NCBI GenBank assembly: GCA_014804185.1
Contig: JAAVAG010000023.1
Span: forward strand, 1-5,517
Length of the DNA stretch: 5,517 bases
Direction: 5' to 3'
DNA from: Lachnospiraceae bacterium
GTDB lineage: Bacteria > Bacillota > Clostridia > Lachnospirales > Lachnospiraceae
The translations under genes and the position numbers were made by a program. Of this stretch, positions 1-5,517 are shown in pieces; position 1 is the stretch's first letter, and each line of letters opens with the position of its first letter. Under the pieces are notes generated by a model. That model saw only the letters and a program-made list of their open reading frames with translations. It searched no databases and had not been told where the DNA came from.

Positions 1-465
1 AATCAAGCCTGCTCCGAGTCCTGTTCCGAAAGTCAGAAAAATCATATTTTGGGTTCCTCTGCCTGCACCCCACCGCCATTCCGCCAGCGCACAGGCATTG
101 GCGTCATTCTGCAGGGCGGCTGGCACATGAAATCTCTCCCGAAAAGGCGAAAGGACATCTATTCCGTCCCACCCGGGCAGATTGGGCGGCGAGAGGATCA
201 GTCCCCGCCCGGAATCCAGCGGACCGCCGCAGCTGACGCCCACAGCCTCCAAAGCGGCCTCCGGGTGACGCTCCAGAAGTTCTGCCAGAGCATCCGTCAT
301 CTGCCTGACCGCCTGATCCGGCTGTGCCGGTGTGGAAAATTTTATTTTATCCAGAATCCGAATCTGCTCTTCCGACGTTTCCGCAGATGCCGCCGCAGGT
401 CTCTCCTCACCCAGGGTGACGGCGCACTTTGTTCCTCCGATGTCTATTCCTGCCAGATATCTCAT
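1..465 (-). CDS. ROK-family sugar kinase, N-terminal part (cut by left window edge)
   Basis: This is a ROK (repressor, ORF, kinase) protein, expected to phosphorylate a hexose or amino-hexose with ATP in the cytoplasm. The 155 codons present read open to the window edge. Residues 7-13 (GIDIGGTK region) form the N-terminal phosphate-binding loop of the actin-like ATPase fold. Residues 80-95 carry the GGPLDSGRG and SPPNLPGW segments typical of the sugar-binding domain. NDAN at 120-123 holds the expected catalytic Asp (121), and FGTGLGAG at about 147-154 begins the ROK signature. The Cys-rich zinc site should lie beyond the edge. There is no N-terminal helix-turn-helix, so it is an enzyme rather than a ROK repressor. 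The start ATG overlaps the stop of the isomerase gene (ATGA) and has AGGAGG 10 bases upstream, which fits translational coupling. Substrate (glucose, mannose, ManNAc, fructose or other) cannot be told from this part; mannose is suggested only by the mannosidase in the operon. Confidence 0.93.
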   Translation of the reverse strand, partial: MRYLAGIDIGGTKCAVTLGEERPAAASAETSEEQIRILDKIKFSTPAQPDQAVRQMTDALAELLERHPEAALEAVGVSCGGPLDSGRGLILSPPNLPGWDGIDVLSPFRERFHVPAALQNDANACALAEWRWGAGRGTQNMIFLTFGTGLGAGLI

Positions 466-1100
466 CCAAAAAAAGCCTCCTCTATCATTTTACAGAGCGC
501 ATGATAAACCGGCAGATGCAGTTCCTGTATATCCGCCGTCTCCCCGGCGGGGACACAGATGCACACATCGCACAGCGTCTTCATTCTGCCGCCCGACGCC
601 CCGGTAAGTCCCACGGTGGTCATTCCTTTCAGTTTTGCCACCTCCAGGGCATATATGACATTCATTGAATTGCCCGAAGTGCTGATTCCCAAAAGTGTGC
701 TCTCCGGATTTCCGTACCCGTAAACCTGCTGCGCAAAAACCAGTTCCGGAACCGCGTCGTTGGCATAGGCCGTTGACAGGGCAATATTCCCTGTAAGCGG
801 TATGGCCGGCAGACTGCCCTGCAGATGCTTTGCAAGCAGGGCTCCTTGATCGCCGAACATGCCCTGCAGCCGCTCCTGCTCACCCCCATCCAGGGGACGT
901 CTGATGGCAAATTCTTTCATCAGTTCCCCCACGATATGTTCGGAATCGGCGCCGCTGCCGCCGTTTCCGCATACCAGCAGCATTCCCCGCCTCTCATAAG
1001 TCTCTTTCAGCTTCTCATAGGCCGCCAGTATATCCGCCCTGCATGCTTCCAGTACAGGATACCTTTCTGTCAGCCGTTCCAAATGCTCCATTGTCCGCAT
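462..1100 (-). CDS. GmhA/DiaA-like SIS-domain sugar-phosphate isomerase
   Basis: The 212-residue product is a single SIS-domain protein of the phosphoheptose isomerase (GmhA) type, close to that family's usual length of about 190-200. Visible motifs are CGNGGSGADSEH at 44-55 and GISTSGNSMNVI at 138-149 (phosphosugar-binding Ser/Thr loops), GLTGASGG at 164-171, and IQELHLPVYH at 191-200. By comparison with E. coli GmhA, the metal ligands appear kept as His55, Glu59, Gln192 and His200, so an active aldose-ketose isomerase is likely. Residues about 65-100 form a longer segment than in GmhA. No LPS-heptose genes are nearby. The setting between two sugar kinases in a mannoside operon suggests a catabolic isomerase acting on a phosphosugar, which is inference. 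The ATG at 1100 follows AGGAGG with a short 4-base spacer; Met4 (ATG at 1091) is an alternative with a 13-base spacer. The gene starts 15 bases after the kinase stop and overlaps the ROK start by 4 bases. Confidence 0.93.
   Translation of the reverse strand: MRTMEHLERLTERYPVLEACRADILAAYEKLKETYERRGMLLVCGNGGSGADSEHIVGELMKEFAIRRPLDGGEQERLQGMFGDQGALLAKHLQGSLPAIPLTGNIALSTAYANDAVPELVFAQQVYGYGNPESTLLGISTSGNSMNVIYALEVAKLKGMTTVGLTGASGGRMKTLCDVCICVPAGETADIQELHLPVYHALCKMIEEAFFG
468..474 (-). other. T-TTT-TTT slippery heptamer before the isomerase stop (possible -1 frameshift site)
   Basis: The last codons of the isomerase read GCT TTT TTT GGA TGA. The seven T's are in exactly the X-XXY-YYZ phase that favours -1 slippage, and the -1 frame continues as TTT TTT TGG ATG into the ROK kinase frame without a stop. 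A slip would give an isomerase-Trp-ROK fusion. An AGGAGG lies one base upstream, closer than the 10-14 base spacing known to stimulate -1 shifting, and no downstream stem was found. The run may therefore be simple spacer sequence. Confidence 0.3.
476..481 (-). promoter_or_regulatory. Ribosome binding site of the ROK kinase, inside the isomerase gene
   Basis: AGGAGG on the minus strand lies within the last codons of the isomerase gene, 10 bases before the ROK kinase ATG. It fixes that start and allows independent or coupled translation at the ATGA overlap (462-465). Confidence 0.75.
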
Positions 1101-1104
1101 ACTT

Positions 1105-1110
1105 CCTCCT
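1105..1110 (-). promoter_or_regulatory. Ribosome binding site of the SIS isomerase
   Basis: AGGAGG on the minus strand lies 4 bases before ATG 1100 and 13 bases before ATG 1091. The short spacing to the first ATG and long spacing to the second leave the exact start slightly open; the first is preferred. It sits in the 15-base gap after the DUF1537 kinase stop. Confidence 0.7.
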
Positions 1111-1115
1111 CGCCG

Positions 1116-2468
1116 CTACGCGCCGCATCCGCTTAAAATTTTCAGCGCTCTCTCCACAAACTCCCGGCTTCCGAAACTGCCGGATTTCAGTACCAGCCGG
1201 TAATGCGGTCGGCTCACGCTCTCACACAGGGGAAGCCCCGTCTCGATCTCCTCCAGCACCCGCATGCCCCGGATCTTCAGATGCTCGCAGATGGAAGCGG
1301 ATGTATCGCCGCCGCACACAAGGATTCCACGAATCTTCTGCGTTTCAATAATGTGCCGCGCAATCTCCGAAAGTGTCCCCGAGACCGCCACTGATATTTC
1401 CACATTGCCGATTCCCCGCTGCTGTCCCAGACTTTTTGTCTCTTTTACGATATCCGGATCCTGCGCCGTGCGGATCATGACAAAATTTTCCGCCTGATAA
1501 GCCTTTTCCGCAGCCTGCAGAATTCTTTCACACTCCCTGCGCCTCTGATCAGGCTCCAGAAGCAGTCTGGTATCCAGGGTGAGCACCTGATAGCCCCCCT
1601 CACGCATATATTCCGTCTGCGCGGCCGTCTGCGGCATCAGGCTGCCGGCCAGCCCCAGCACTTTTCCCTCCCAAGCTGTGCGGGCCCCATTTGGCCCGGC
1701 CCAAGTTGGGGCTTCGCAGCTTGTGGGTGTGTGGTCTGCGTTCCCGCCTCTTTCTATTCCGTCTCCCGCAAACTCCGACGCCTGCAGTCTGGCCAGATAC
1801 TCAGACAGCGCCGAACTGCCGCAGAGAATCTTCTCCTCCTGCAGCGCCTCCGCCAGAAGCTGCAGATCCCGGTTATCCCTGACATCCATAATGCAGTAGC
1901 CGCCGTCTTTTCTTTTTTCCTCCAGCGCCTGACGAACGGCTTTCGGGCCGCCCTCATAAACTTCATACCAGATGTTGTCCACCCTGCGCCTGGTCTGTTC
2001 CTGCAAGATCTCTCGCAAAGATGATTTTGTCATGGGGTGCACAGGATCATTTCGAAACTGTGATTCTTCCAGACGCACGCCTCCCACATAATGGATGCCG
2101 TGGAGCGTCGTCCTGCCGTTGTCGGGAAATCCCAGCACCACCACCGCAAACTCCTCCTGCAGCGCATCCAGCATGGCGTCAAATTCCGCTCCTATATTGC
2201 CCCGGAACACGGAGCACTGCTTGTTGATATACTGTGCGGCTCCCATCTGGGATACCTGCTTCACTTTCCGGTATACTCTTGTGTAGGCTTCTTCCGCCGT
2301 GCACAGCCTGGAATCCGTATCAATGACCAGCGTATCGCACGGCGCATACTCCTGCCCTTTTTCATCTTTTCCGTCATATACCATGGTGCGCATTCCCGCT
2401 TTGGCATACATAATCCCGATATCTCCCGCTCCGGTGACATCGTCCGCAATTACGATGGTCTGTGGCAT
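1116..2468 (-). CDS. DUF1537 four-carbon acid sugar kinase family protein
   Basis: This 450-residue protein belongs to the DUF1537 family (OtnK, DtnK and LtnK-type kinases), whose known members phosphorylate threonate, erythronate and related acid sugars with ATP. The N-terminal substrate domain shows ADDVTGAGD at 8-16, IDTDSR at 49-54, KQCSVFRGNIGAE at 83-95 and GFPDNGRTT at 113-121. The C-terminal nucleotide domain shows GSLMPQT at 275-281, CGGDTSAS at 385-392 and KSGSFGS at 428-434. Length is normal for the family. Two things are odd: the usual K-x-D-S-x-x-R-G motif has Cys in place of Asp, and the inter-domain linker (about 231-268) is long and encoded partly by a hairpin-forming repeat. 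I chose ATG at 2468 because GGAGG lies 8 bases upstream; the ATG at 2474, two codons earlier, sits only 2 bases from it. The true substrate is unknown; the altered motif and the mannosidase neighbour mean it need not be a four-carbon acid. Confidence 0.9.
   Translation of the reverse strand: MPQTIVIADDVTGAGDIGIMYAKAGMRTMVYDGKDEKGQEYAPCDTLVIDTDSRLCTAEEAYTRVYRKVKQVSQMGAAQYINKQCSVFRGNIGAEFDAMLDALQEEFAVVVLGFPDNGRTTLHGIHYVGGVRLEESQFRNDPVHPMTKSSLREILQEQTRRRVDNIWYEVYEGGPKAVRQALEEKRKDGGYCIMDVRDNRDLQLLAEALQEEKILCGSSALSEYLARLQASEFAGDGIERGGNADHTPTSCEAPTWAGPNGARTAWEGKVLGLAGSLMPQTAAQTEYMREGGYQVLTLDTRLLLEPDQRRRECERILQAAEKAYQAENFVMIRTAQDPDIVKETKSLGQQRGIGNVEISVAVSGTLSEIARHIIETQKIRGILVCGGDTSASICEHLKIRGMRVLEEIETGLPLCESVSRPHYRLVLKSGSFGSREFVERALKILSGCGA
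1670..1727. repeat. Hairpin-forming imperfect palindrome inside the DUF1537 kinase linker
   Basis: On the + strand AAGCTG (1673-1678) pairs with CAGCTT (1717-1722), GCCCCA (1684-1689) with TGGGGC (1707-1712), and TTGG (1691-1694) with CCAA (1701-1704), closing on CCCGGC. CCC (1670-1672) can extend the base with GGG (1725-1727) across a 2-base bulge. The element is GC-rich and translates in frame as a Pro/Ala/Gly/Trp-rich linker between the two kinase domains. It resembles a small palindromic repeat inserted into a tolerant site of a coding gene. Copy number elsewhere cannot be seen from this window. Confidence 0.5.
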
Positions 2469-2476
2469 CTTCATCC

Positions 2477-2481
2477 CCTCC
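2477..2481 (-). promoter_or_regulatory. Ribosome binding site that selects the DUF1537 kinase start
   Basis: GGAGG on the minus strand is 8 bases before ATG 2468 but only 2 bases before ATG 2474. This favours the downstream ATG and a product starting MPQT rather than MKMP. The site lies in the short gap after the mannosidase stop. Confidence 0.7.
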
Positions 2482-2493
2482 GCAATGTTCTCT

Positions 2494-4938
2494 CTATTCC
2501 TCTGCTTCCAGCAGGTTCACTTCACGGACCGCAGCCGTCTCATCGTATGGGATGAAAACGGTCTTGATCTCACAGGGCGCAAACTGCAGCGCTTCTGTGC
2601 GGTTCATAAAATCAACATGCAAAACGGCGCTGCCCCTCTGCTTTTTGGTCTCATAAGCGCGTATGATAATTCCGTCTTTGTTCTCGGCCTCTTTCACCGC
2701 CGCGATCTGCGCATGACTGCACTCCAGCGACAAAAAGGATTTTTTCTGCGGAAGAGGCCCCTGGTGGAACGTCTCCGGCACCGTCACCGGCCTGACGTTC
2801 AGTTCCCGGGCAATTCTGGTGATCCCGGCCTCTTTCCAGGATCCGGCATGGGGAACCAGCAGATAGGTAAATTCCTGGATTCCGTCGTCCACGTAGGCGT
2901 ACTCTTCCCCTTCTTCCAGCTGTTTCGGGTCATGGTGGGCATATACGGAATTGCGCAGTACCGTCAGGCTCATCTCATCGATATCCATGCAGTAGCTGTA
3001 CTTGGCATCATTGATCATCGCCATCCCGTACATAACCGGCTTCTTGAAATGCTCCCCGGTGAAATCCACCCATGTCTGCCCAGGCTCTTCCTCACCGTTT
3101 GCGCTCTTTTCAATATACCCGTACGGAATTTCATAAGTCGGTTTTCTGAAGTTGAAATTCACCGGATATTTGATCTTCAGCTGTGTGCCGTGCTCCCTCC
3201 AGTCCACTTTCACTTTCACCTGAATATAATCCAGATCTTTGTAAAGCGAAAAATCCTGAATGACATAAGACTGTCCGTATTGATATTTCACGCGCACGGT
3301 GGAGCGCACAGGGCCTTTTTCAATGATTTTGCGGTACACCTGCTTCATATCGCCAAGCTGCCTGTCAAATTTGAATATATTGTGGGCCCAGGTGTCGTAT
3401 TTATCCTCCAGCACAACAAGGCGTCCGCCCTCTCTTCGCAGAACCTCCATCTCCTGCTCTTTGTCATAAATACTTTGTACATATCCCGTCGCAGGATTCA
3501 GTTCCAATCGAAAATGTCCGTTTTCCACACTGTGATCCGTGACTGCCACCGGCTCAAAATAAGGCGTCTCCTCCGTGTTCAGATACAGTCGGAATACCTC
3601 GTATCCAAATGCGGGCAGCATTGCCGCAAACAAAAGTCTGCTCTGGCCGTTTACCGTCGCCTCCGACGCGATCCGCTGCGCAGGGATCATATTTCCCTGA
3701 CTGTCCGTCAGCCGGAAATTGTCGTTGGTAAGCCCCCTCACCTCCAGATCCACCGCGCACATCCCCTCCCAGGCATGGGAATGGAACACTACGATGGGAC
3801 GCATGGCCGTATAGCCTGCATCTTCTTCCTGATCGATCCCAATCTTCCAGGAGATGGCCTGTACCGCATAATTCAGGTTTTCCTGCCCCGCCGCCATGGC
3901 GCGCCCATACAGCCAGGTCGCATCCTCATAGGCAGACGGGATACTTGTTCCCGCCAGAATATCGTGGAACTGATTAAACAGCAGCCCTTTCCAGGCCTCC
4001 TTGAAATTGTCCGGATAAGGCTGTCCGGCACAAAAGGCCGCAACCGCGCTCCACCCCTCCGCCTCAACCAGCTTGTTTTCCGCCCTGCGGTTCTCTCTCT
4101 TTACTTTGGAGTGTACACTATAACAGCCGCTGGCATGGTGCTGCAGATCCCCCTCATGAACCGGATACTGCCTGTCAGCGCATCGAACGGCGTCGAAGAA
4201 GCACTCCACTGTCTCCATTTTCATCTCCGGCATATCGTCCCTTGCATCCAGTTCATGGATACTTCTGATATTTTCCTTTGTGGGGCCGCCGCCGTGATTT
4301 CCCACGCCGTAAAACAGCATAAGGGCGTCTTCCCCGTCCTGCAGTTCGCATTTCAGGCGCTCCGCATATCCCTCCAGAGCCTTTCCCCAGGTGCAGTATT
4401 CATAGGGGATCCGGTAAGTCATCACACCGGAACCGTCCATGGATCTCCATTCAAAAATACGTCCCGGAAGCCCTTTTTCCAGCGGCATGGGCCGCATGAA
4501 CACATAGTTTTTCAGGCCGCTCTTTTTCAGGATCTGGGGCAGATTGCCGTTATGTCCGAAGCTGTCCACATTGTAGCCTGTGACAGCCGTCTTCCCGAAT
4601 TTTTCCATAAAATACCGCTGCCCGTAGAGTCCCTGTCTCACAAAGGCCTCTCCGGACGGAATATTGCAGTCGGGCTGTATCCACCAGCCGCCTGCCAGTT
4701 CCCATCTTCCCTCATGCACACGCTCCTGAATCTCCCGGAACATGTCGGGATCGCTTTTTTCCACCCACTCATAAAATGCCGCGCTGCTGCACGAAAACAC
4801 AAACTCTTCGTCTTCTTTCATGCGGTCCAGCGCCGAACGGAATGTGGCTTTCACCTCGGCAAACCCCTCCTGCCAATTCCACAGCCACACCGGATCTATA
4901 TGTGCATTTCCGATCATATACAGCTTTTTCTCTTTCAT
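2494..4938 (-). CDS. GH38 alpha-mannosidase, cytoplasmic
   Basis: This is a glycoside hydrolase family 38 enzyme, a zinc-dependent retaining alpha-mannosidase. With the ATG at 4938 it has 814 residues, near the size of bacterial members such as E. coli MngB (about 877). Residues 9-20 contain GNAHIDPVWLWN, whose His13 and Asp15 are the expected zinc ligands. YNVDSFGH at 122-129 carries the expected nucleophile and zinc ligand Asp125. YGVGNHGGGPT at 210-220 and NQFHDILAGTS at 322-332 are further catalytic-domain signatures, the last with a likely zinc-ligand His325. The second half is the beta-rich GH38 C-terminal region. No signal peptide or membrane segment is seen, so it acts on imported substrate. 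An in-frame GTG at 4974 would add 12 residues, but it has no ribosome binding site, and family members usually begin a few residues before the LYMIGNAH strand. Linkage specificity (N-glycan mannosides or mannosylglycerate-like compounds) is not readable from sequence. The upstream gap to the aldolase is 60 bases. Confidence 0.95.
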   Translation of the reverse strand: MKEKKLYMIGNAHIDPVWLWNWQEGFAEVKATFRSALDRMKEDEEFVFSCSSAAFYEWVEKSDPDMFREIQERVHEGRWELAGGWWIQPDCNIPSGEAFVRQGLYGQRYFMEKFGKTAVTGYNVDSFGHNGNLPQILKKSGLKNYVFMRPMPLEKGLPGRIFEWRSMDGSGVMTYRIPYEYCTWGKALEGYAERLKCELQDGEDALMLFYGVGNHGGGPTKENIRSIHELDARDDMPEMKMETVECFFDAVRCADRQYPVHEGDLQHHASGCYSVHSKVKRENRRAENKLVEAEGWSAVAAFCAGQPYPDNFKEAWKGLLFNQFHDILAGTSIPSAYEDATWLYGRAMAAGQENLNYAVQAISWKIGIDQEEDAGYTAMRPIVVFHSHAWEGMCAVDLEVRGLTNDNFRLTDSQGNMIPAQRIASEATVNGQSRLLFAAMLPAFGYEVFRLYLNTEETPYFEPVAVTDHSVENGHFRLELNPATGYVQSIYDKEQEMEVLRREGGRLVVLEDKYDTWAHNIFKFDRQLGDMKQVYRKIIEKGPVRSTVRVKYQYGQSYVIQDFSLYKDLDYIQVKVKVDWREHGTQLKIKYPVNFNFRKPTYEIPYGYIEKSANGEEEPGQTWVDFTGEHFKKPVMYGMAMINDAKYSYCMDIDEMSLTVLRNSVYAHHDPKQLEEGEEYAYVDDGIQEFTYLLVPHAGSWKEAGITRIARELNVRPVTVPETFHQGPLPQKKSFLSLECSHAQIAAVKEAENKDGIIIRAYETKKQRGSAVLHVDFMNRTEALQFAPCEIKTVFIPYDETAAVREVNLLEAEE

Positions 4939-4976
4939 AGGTCTGTCCACGCCTTTCTCATTTATGCTTTCCACCT
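4935..4976 (-). promoter_or_regulatory. Possible 8-codon leader ORF coupled to the mannosidase start
   Basis: On the minus strand AGGTGG (4976-4971) stands 9 bases before ATG 4961. That ATG opens an ORF reading MRKAWTDL and stopping at TGA 4937-4935. The stop overlaps the mannosidase ATG 4938 as ATGA, the same layout as at the isomerase/ROK junction. The mannosidase ATG itself has no well-spaced Shine-Dalgarno (only AAAGG 13 bases away), so ribosomes ending the leader could reinitiate there. The alternative is that the GTG at 4974 is the real start, or that the mini-ORF is chance. Confidence 0.3.
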
Positions 4977-4998
4977 GTCACATGTCCGGAAGCCGCAT

Positions 4999-5517
4999 TT
5001 ACGCGCGGCCTTTGCTGAGCAGATAGTTTGTAATCTTATCCTCCACCAGGATTCGCACCGCTTCCCTGGACTTTTCTGTCATCTCCTCCGGATAGCCGTT
5101 CAGTTCCGCCTCTGTCAGATGTCCCTCTCTGCCCACCACTTTCAGCATCTCCAGTTCCAGATCCGTGGCAATATTCACCTTGCTGACGCCTCCTGTGGGC
5201 ATCTGGGCCGCCCTGGCCACCATGCCGCTGGGTACGCCGGAGCCGCCGTGCAGGACAAGGGGCGTATCCGTCAGACGATTGATGGCCTCCAGCCGGTCAA
5301 AATCCACCTTTGGCTGGCGCACGGTATAGACGCCATGGGCCGTTCCCACCGACACAGCAAGGCAGTCCACCCCGGTTCTGGCGCAGAACTGCGCCGCCTC
5401 CACCGGGGAAACAGGATCATCGGGACGGAAGCGCCCATTGACGGCGGACATCGCCCCCGTCTCCACCGCCTGGGCGGCAGCCGCGGCATAGGGGTCCCGC
5501 GGCCCCATGTCCCGGAA
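4999..5517 (-). CDS. Class II fructose/tagatose-bisphosphate-type aldolase, C-terminal part (cut by right window edge)
   Basis: The 172 residues present are the C-terminal 60 percent or so of a zinc-dependent class II aldolase of the FbaA/GatY/KbaY family, which cleaves a ketose bisphosphate to DHAP and an aldehyde. Numbering from the edge, VGTAHGVY at 57-64 and VLHGGSG at 88-94 hold the two zinc-binding histidines (61 and 90). SKVNIATD at 112-119 is the DHAP phosphate and substrate loop with Asn115 and Asp119. The segment before that loop (MPTGG) looks about two residues longer than in typical FbaA or GatY. The N-terminal Asp-His catalytic pair lies outside. The reading frame continues through the edge, so the Met at 5508 is internal, not a start. 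It is the first operon gene in view. Whether its substrate is fructose-, tagatose- or another ketose bisphosphate cannot be decided here. It ends with TAA 60 bases before the mannosidase ATG. Confidence 0.92.
   Translation of the reverse strand, partial: FRDMGPRDPYAAAAAQAVETGAMSAVNGRFRPDDPVSPVEAAQFCARTGVDCLAVSVGTAHGVYTVRQPKVDFDRLEAINRLTDTPLVLHGGSGVPSGMVARAAQMPTGGVSKVNIATDLELEMLKVVGREGHLTEAELNGYPEEMTEKSREAVRILVEDKITNYLLSKGRA

Noticed and set aside
49..504. 151-codon ORF on the + strand
   Set aside because: It lies antisense to the ROK kinase, whose frame carries clear family motifs; the + translation is Arg/Pro/Cys-rich with no recognisable domain and no ribosome binding site.
825..1351. Overlapping + strand ORFs of about 100 codons
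   Set aside because: Both are antisense to the isomerase and kinase genes, overlap each other and show no domain features.
2091..2555. 154-codon ORF on the + strand
   Set aside because: It is antisense to the DUF1537 kinase and runs across the kinase/mannosidase junction; no motif was recognised and it is best explained as a shadow of a GC-rich coding strand.
4939..4998. Possible terminator or operator in the 60-base gap before the mannosidase (ACATGT palindrome, GTGGACAGAC-like repeats)
   Set aside because: The palindrome is only 6 bases and no stem followed by a T run was found; the signals are too weak to call beyond the possible leader ORF.
5271..5489. 72-codon minus-strand ORF within the aldolase region
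   Set aside because: It is an alternate frame of the aldolase gene; the aldolase frame has the zinc His and phosphate-loop motifs.
5506..5508. ATG as the start of a short 169-residue aldolase
   Set aside because: The frame stays open upstream to the window edge (Phe-Arg-Asp precede it) and the family is about 280 residues long, so this Met is internal.

Overview
The window reads as one catabolic operon on the minus strand, transcribed from right to left. It contains five closely packed genes and no gene-free stretch longer than about 60 bases. In transcription order they are: the 3' part of a class II (fructose/tagatose-bisphosphate type) aldolase; a complete cytoplasmic GH38 alpha-mannosidase; a complete DUF1537 'four-carbon acid sugar kinase' family protein; a complete GmhA-like SIS-domain sugar-phosphate isomerase; and the 5' part of a ROK-family sugar kinase. 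The aldolase is cut by the right edge and the ROK kinase by the left edge, so the operon promoter, any transporter or regulator, and the terminator lie outside.

The gaps are 60 bases (aldolase to mannosidase), 19 to 25 bases (mannosidase to acid sugar kinase, depending on the start), 15 bases (kinase to isomerase) and a 4-base ATGA overlap (isomerase to ROK kinase). Strong GGAGG-type ribosome binding sites precede the last three genes. I saw no tRNA, rRNA, insertion sequence, CRISPR array or convincing terminator. Moderate-to-high GC, strong Shine-Dalgarno sites and the style of the proteins suggest a gut or host-associated Clostridia member, probably Lachnospiraceae. This is inference from gene style, not from a marker gene.

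A plausible combined role is intracellular use of an imported mannoside. GH38 would cleave the glycoside, the ROK kinase would phosphorylate a released sugar, the SIS protein would interconvert an aldose and a ketose phosphate, and the DUF1537 kinase with the class II aldolase would phosphorylate and cleave a sugar or acid sugar to triose phosphates. I know of no named pathway with exactly this gene set, so the order of reactions and the substrate are unproven.

The most interesting local details are: an in-frame hairpin-forming insertion in the linker of the DUF1537 kinase; a changed substrate-domain motif in that kinase; a perfectly phased T TTT TTT slippery heptamer just before the isomerase stop codon, which on -1 slippage would fuse the isomerase to the ROK kinase; and a possible 8-codon leader ORF whose stop overlaps the likely start of the mannosidase.
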